This document shows positions 6,558 through 9,093 of a stretch of 9,093 nucleotides of DNA, in pieces. The position numbers and the translations under genes are program-made. Position 1 is the first letter of the stretch, and each line of letters begins with the position of its first letter. The stretch lies in assembly GCA_945861175.1 (NCBI GenBank), contig CAMATR010000040.1, forward strand, positions 1-9,093, in the 5' to 3' direction. The notes beneath the pieces were generated by a model. The model did not search any database. It was not told the origin of the DNA and was given only the letters and a program-made list of their open reading frames with translations. Source of the DNA: Chitinophaga pinensis (GTDB lineage: Bacteria; Bacteroidota; Bacteroidia; Flavobacteriales_D; Crocinitomicaceae).

Positions 6558-7598
6558 ATGAAACTACTATTATCTACACTATCCATTTTCACAGCTTTAT
6601 TACTCATTAATTCTTGTGCAGGAACGCGTAACATGCGAGTTAATGTAATGCGTCCATCATTGATAACAATATCTCAAGACATTAAATCAATTGCTGTTTT
6701 AAATAGATCTATACCTTCAGGTAAAGTTGCATTAGAAAGTGCACTAACATTAGAGAAACCTGCCCAAGACAAAGACCTGTCTGAAAATTGTTTGCGTGGT
6801 TTGACAGATTTATTAACCACAAGTGATCGTTTTATCGTAAAAAAATGTGATAGCACGATGCTTGCTTCAGATCCTAAAAGTTTGAGTTTTGGACAAACAT
6901 TAGCGTGGAATATTGTTGACAGTTTATGTCTGAAATATGAAGTAGATGCCCTGATGGTTTTAGAATATTTCGATACTGATTTTAGTGTTTTGAATCCAGG
7001 TGCTACCGCAGCCAATGCAATTGGTAATGTAATAAATGGAAATCAAGCGTCGGTGCAAGTTAGAGGTACAGCTAAATCGTTCTGTGGTTATCGTGTATAT
7101 TATCCTAAAACCAAATCAATTTTATATGAAGATCGTTTTGATTACACAAAAACGTGGACACAAAGTTCAACAAATCCAATCGACGCCGTTTCAAAATTAA
7201 TTAAGAAAAATGATGCATTATATGATGTGAGTTATGAAACAGGTAAAGAATTTGCAATGAATATTATTCCTCTATATTACTGGGAAAATCGTGACATGTA
7301 CAAAGGTAAAAAAGGTGATTTAGAAAGGGGAGAAAGACAGGCTATTGCAAAAGACTGGGAAGGAGCTCTAAAAACGTGGGCTGAAGTTTATGAAATGAAC
7401 TACAAATCGAAGATTAAAGCCAAAGCTGCTTTTAATGCCGCATTAGCTTTTGAAGTTCTAGGGAGATTAAACGATGCGCAAATTTGGGTTCAACGAGCAT
7501 ATGTGGAGAATGGAAAAGACGTAGCTAAAAAATATTCTGATATTATCGATTATCGTCTGAGAGAGCAAGCAAAATTAAGAGAACAGACGGGGCAATAA
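6558..7598 (+). CDS. DUF6340-like lipoprotein with TPR-like C-terminus
   Basis: A 346-residue predicted lipoprotein. The signal is MKLLLSTLSIFTALLLINSC, with C20 as the lipidated cysteine after I-N-S. The mature part begins AGTRNMRVNVMRPSLITI and continues with DIKSIAVLNRS (41-51), a strand-forming segment typical of Bacteroidota lipoproteins of the DUF6340 type. The middle has LKYEVDALMVLEYFD (125-139) and a beta-rich block with RGTAKSFCGYRVYYPKTKS (169-187). The C-terminal 256-318 (ERGERQAIAKDWEGALKTWA and AAFNAALAFEVLGRLNDAQI) is a TPR-like helical hairpin pair. It is probably held in the outer membrane facing the periplasm; function is unknown. The start codon is supported by the signal peptide; no Shine-Dalgarno or perfect -7 box is seen. 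It is followed by a terminator-like hairpin over its stop codon. Confidence 0.85.
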   Translation: MKLLLSTLSIFTALLLINSCAGTRNMRVNVMRPSLITISQDIKSIAVLNRSIPSGKVALESALTLEKPAQDKDLSENCLRGLTDLLTTSDRFIVKKCDSTMLASDPKSLSFGQTLAWNIVDSLCLKYEVDALMVLEYFDTDFSVLNPGATAANAIGNVINGNQASVQVRGTAKSFCGYRVYYPKTKSILYEDRFDYTKTWTQSSTNPIDAVSKLIKKNDALYDVSYETGKEFAMNIIPLYYWENRDMYKGKKGDLERGERQAIAKDWEGALKTWAEVYEMNYKSKIKAKAAFNAALAFEVLGRLNDAQIWVQRAYVENGKDVAKKYSDIIDYRLREQAKLREQTGQ

Positions 7599-7617
7599 GA
7601 ATAGTTTATTGCTTTTT
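7592..7617 (+). terminator. Rho-independent terminator-like hairpin after the lipoprotein gene
   Basis: GCAATAA (7592-7598) and TTATTGC (7606-7612) form a 7-bp stem around a 7-nt loop, directly followed by TTTTT (7613-7617). The stem is AT-rich and so weak. It contains the stop codon of the lipoprotein gene (7596-7598) in one arm and the stop codon of the convergent terC-like gene (7606-7608) in the other. No T-tract follows in the opposite direction, so it would serve mainly the + strand. Confidence 0.5.
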
Positions 7618-8355
7618 GAACAATTTAACTGACATAATTGGAACTACAAATACAACTAATGTAAGCGCAGAAATAAATAGGTCAAAGGCTTCAGACTCGA
7701 TCCACTCGAATTGCTCTTTGTCATATTGTACTAACAAAGCTGAGCATAATTTTACGCCCAAAATCCCTATTACTATAAATGCTGATTTTTCTATGAAGGG
7801 ATATTTATCCATTAATACAACAAAATATTTCGCGACATATCTCATTGCTAAAATACCAACGAAAACTCCTATGCATATTACAAAGATATTAGGCGTGTAA
7901 GCAACAACAGCAAAAATATTATCAATTGAAAAAACAATATCCATAAACTCAACTGCAATTACTGTTGACCAAAAAATCCCAATCCATCCAACTGTTTTTC
8001 TGTAAAGCAGGTTTTTCCTTACTTCTTCCTTCGCTTCAACCTTTGATTTTCGTGTAAAATGACTAAATGCCATCCAAAGCAAATAAAGTCCACCTATTGG
8101 TTTTAGCCACCAAATCGAAAGGATTTGTTCTACTAAAACAAGTGCAAGTCCCCTAAAAATATACGCCCCAATAATTCCGTATTTCAAGGCTTGAGACTGT
8201 TGCTTTTCAGGAAGGTCCTTAACCATAGTTGCCAATACGGCAGCATTGTCTAAGGAGAGAATAATTTCCAACAATAAAATACCAAGAACTAAAAAAATAG
8301 CATGTAGAGGATTTACACTCAACATTTCAAGAAGGTCATTCCACTGATCTGTCAT
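7606..8355 (-). CDS. TerC family integral membrane protein
   Basis: A 249-residue, mostly hydrophobic protein with about seven membrane segments (near 17-40, 60-80, 83-100, 123-142, 150-175, 189-209 and 225-244). The duplicated TerC acidic motif is clear: E30-x-x-x-SLDN (34-37) in the first half and E136-F-M-D-I-V-F-SIDN (143-146) in the second. Both lie in membrane helices and are thought to bind metal ions. A charged cytoplasmic loop (102-119) joins the two halves. TerC relatives were named for tellurite resistance, but several (Alx, MeeF/YceF types) export Mn2+. Here metal, probably manganese, homeostasis is the best guess. No other ter genes are nearby, so a tellurite operon is not supported. 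It is convergent with the lipoprotein gene (7-bp gap) and divergent from uvrB (88 bp apart). Confidence 0.9.
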   Translation of the reverse strand: MTDQWNDLLEMLSVNPLHAIFLVLGILLLEIILSLDNAAVLATMVKDLPEKQQSQALKYGIIGAYIFRGLALVLVEQILSIWWLKPIGGLYLLWMAFSHFTRKSKVEAKEEVRKNLLYRKTVGWIGIFWSTVIAVEFMDIVFSIDNIFAVVAYTPNIFVICIGVFVGILAMRYVAKYFVVLMDKYPFIEKSAFIVIGILGVKLCSALLVQYDKEQFEWIESEAFDLFISALTLVVFVVPIMSVKLFKKQ

Positions 8356-8376
8356 TTTTTGTTATAGAATATGTTG

Positions 8377-8384
8377 CAAAGATA
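8377..8384 (-). promoter_or_regulatory. Putative -7 promoter box for the terC-like gene
   Basis: CAAAGATA on the + strand reads TATCTTTG on the - strand, a perfect TAnnTTTG match, 21 nt upstream of the start at 8355. This leaves room for a short leader. No clear -33 TTG is found at the usual spacing. Confidence 0.5.
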
Positions 8385-8425
8385 GTTTTACTTTACTAGA
8401 AATCGAAGATGCAATGATAATTCCT

Positions 8426-8433
8426 TAGTTTTG
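8426..8433 (+). promoter_or_regulatory. uvrB: Putative -7 promoter box for uvrB
   Basis: TAGTTTTG is a perfect TAnnTTTG match, 10 nt before the uvrB ATG at 8444, which predicts a leader of only a few nucleotides. The -33 region near 8403-8406 lacks TTG. I see no recognisable SOS (LexA) box between the terC-like gene and uvrB. Confidence 0.5.
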
Positions 8434-8443
8434 TATAAATAGC

Positions 8444-9093
8444 ATGGATTTTCAACTCGTTTCAGATTTTCAACCCACAGGAGACCAGCCGGAAGCGATC
8501 CGACAATTGGTAGAAGGCTTGAATTCAGACATTCCTGGACAGACACTTTTGGGTGTAACTGGTAGCGGAAAAACGTTCACAATTGCCAATGTCATCCACC
8601 AAGTAAAACGACCGACACTCATACTTTCGCACAACAAAACATTAGCAGCACAACTTTATGGGGAATTCAAACAATTCTTCCCCAATAATGCAGTTGAATA
8701 TTTTGTTTCATACTACGATTACTATCAACCTGAAGCCTATTTACCAGTTACCAATACATACATAGAAAAAGATCTTCAGATAAATGATGAAATTGAGAAA
8801 TTGCGGCTATCAGCGACTTCCTCTCTACTCTCTGGAAGAAGAGATGTTATTGTGGTGGCATCAGTTTCATGTATCTATGGAATAGGAAATCCAAATGAAT
8901 TTGCGAATAGCATTATTTCAGTTAAAGTAGGGCAAAATGTTTCCAGAAATAAATTCCTGTTCAAATTAGTTGAAAATCTCTATTCAAGAGCTAATCAAGA
9001 ATTTAAGCGTGGTATGTTTCGTGTGAAAGGTGATACAGTAGATATTTATCTTGCCTATGCAGACTATGCAATAAGACTCGAATTCTGGGGTGA
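8444..9093 (+). CDS. uvrB: UvrABC excinuclease subunit B, N-terminal third (runs off window end)
   Basis: The frame is open for 216 codons from the ATG at 8444 to the window edge, about a third of the usual ~670 residues. The start MDFQLVSDFQPTGDQPEAIR is the normal UvrB beginning. GVTGSGKT (37-44) is the Walker A ATP-binding loop with K43. LSHNKTLAAQLYGEFKQFFP (61-80) is helicase motif Ia. YYDYYQPEAYLP (90-101) with TYIEKD (105-110) forms the beta-hairpin that is inserted between the DNA strands to check damage. LRLSATSSLL (120-129) and ASVSCIYGIGNP (139-150) follow as expected. UvrB receives damaged DNA from UvrA and recruits UvrC for incision in nucleotide excision repair, in the cytoplasm. 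All conserved blocks visible are intact, with no frameshift. Confidence 0.97.
   Translation, partial: MDFQLVSDFQPTGDQPEAIRQLVEGLNSDIPGQTLLGVTGSGKTFTIANVIHQVKRPTLILSHNKTLAAQLYGEFKQFFPNNAVEYFVSYYDYYQPEAYLPVTNTYIEKDLQINDEIEKLRLSATSSLLSGRRDVIVVASVSCIYGIGNPNEFANSIISVKVGQNVSRNKFLFKLVENLYSRANQEFKRGMFRVKGDTVDIYLAYADYAIRLEFWG

Noticed and set aside
6437..6634. N-terminal 66-residue extension of the cystathionine beta-synthase frame
   Set aside because: The frame is open, but the peptide is unlike the family, overlaps the divergent lipoprotein gene with its good signal peptide, and covers the intergenic inverted repeat. The start at 6436 fits the family length.
7606..8355. Tellurite-resistance operon around the TerC protein
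   Set aside because: No TerA, TerB, TerD, TerE or TerZ genes in the window; TerC-family proteins are common as single genes for metal homeostasis.
8356..8443. SOS (LexA) operator before uvrB
   Set aside because: No palindromic LexA-like box could be seen in the 88-bp gap; only -7 promoter boxes are apparent.

Overview
The window reads as an AT-rich chromosomal segment of a Bacteroidota bacterium, most likely Flavobacteriales. Four things support this. It opens with the tail of a type IX-secreted protein carrying a gliding-motility-type C-terminal domain, followed by a PorP/SprF partner. It holds families that are largely Bacteroidota-restricted (DUF5522, a DUF6340-like lipoprotein). Several genes carry TAnnTTTG -7 promoter boxes. 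Convincing Shine-Dalgarno sequences are scarce. I cannot name a genus.

Layout: (1) Positions 2-1180 (+) hold the C-terminal end of a type IX secretion substrate, and 3 nt later a PorP/SprF-family outer-membrane protein. (2) Positions 1217-2906 hold a D-cysteine desulfhydrase/ACC deaminase-like PLP enzyme (-), a 63-residue cysteine-rich DUF5522 protein (+) and a short PlsC-type acyltransferase (-). (3) Positions 2950-4314 (+) hold a 454-residue membrane-anchored protein of unknown function. (4) Positions 4276-6436 (-) look like a two-gene operon: cystathionine beta-synthase, then a signal-less BtuF-like helical-backbone metal receptor protein. (5) Positions 6558-7598 (+) hold a DUF6340-type lipoprotein with a TPR-like tail. 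(6) Positions 7606-8355 (-) hold a TerC-family membrane protein. (7) From 8444 (+) comes the first third of uvrB, cut by the window edge.

The layout is compact. Strands alternate often, convergent genes overlap (7 bp and 39 bp) or lie 7 bp apart, and promoters are squeezed into divergent gaps of 32-121 bp. No gene-free stretch exceeds 300 bases. I see no RNA gene, mobile element, CRISPR array or phage signature.

Functional links are limited. The type IX substrate and PorP/SprF protein form a recognisable secretion pair. CBS and the desulfhydrase-like enzyme both touch sulfur amino acids but are not in one operon. The rest is housekeeping (phospholipid acylation, metal homeostasis, DNA repair) or uncharacterised. 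I find no strong case for a new multi-gene system. The items most worth a second look are the unknown 454-residue protein, the DUF5522 protein, the CBS/BtuF-like gene pair, a long imperfect inverted repeat in front of the CBS gene, and the back-to-back near-leaderless promoter boxes at 2911-2945.
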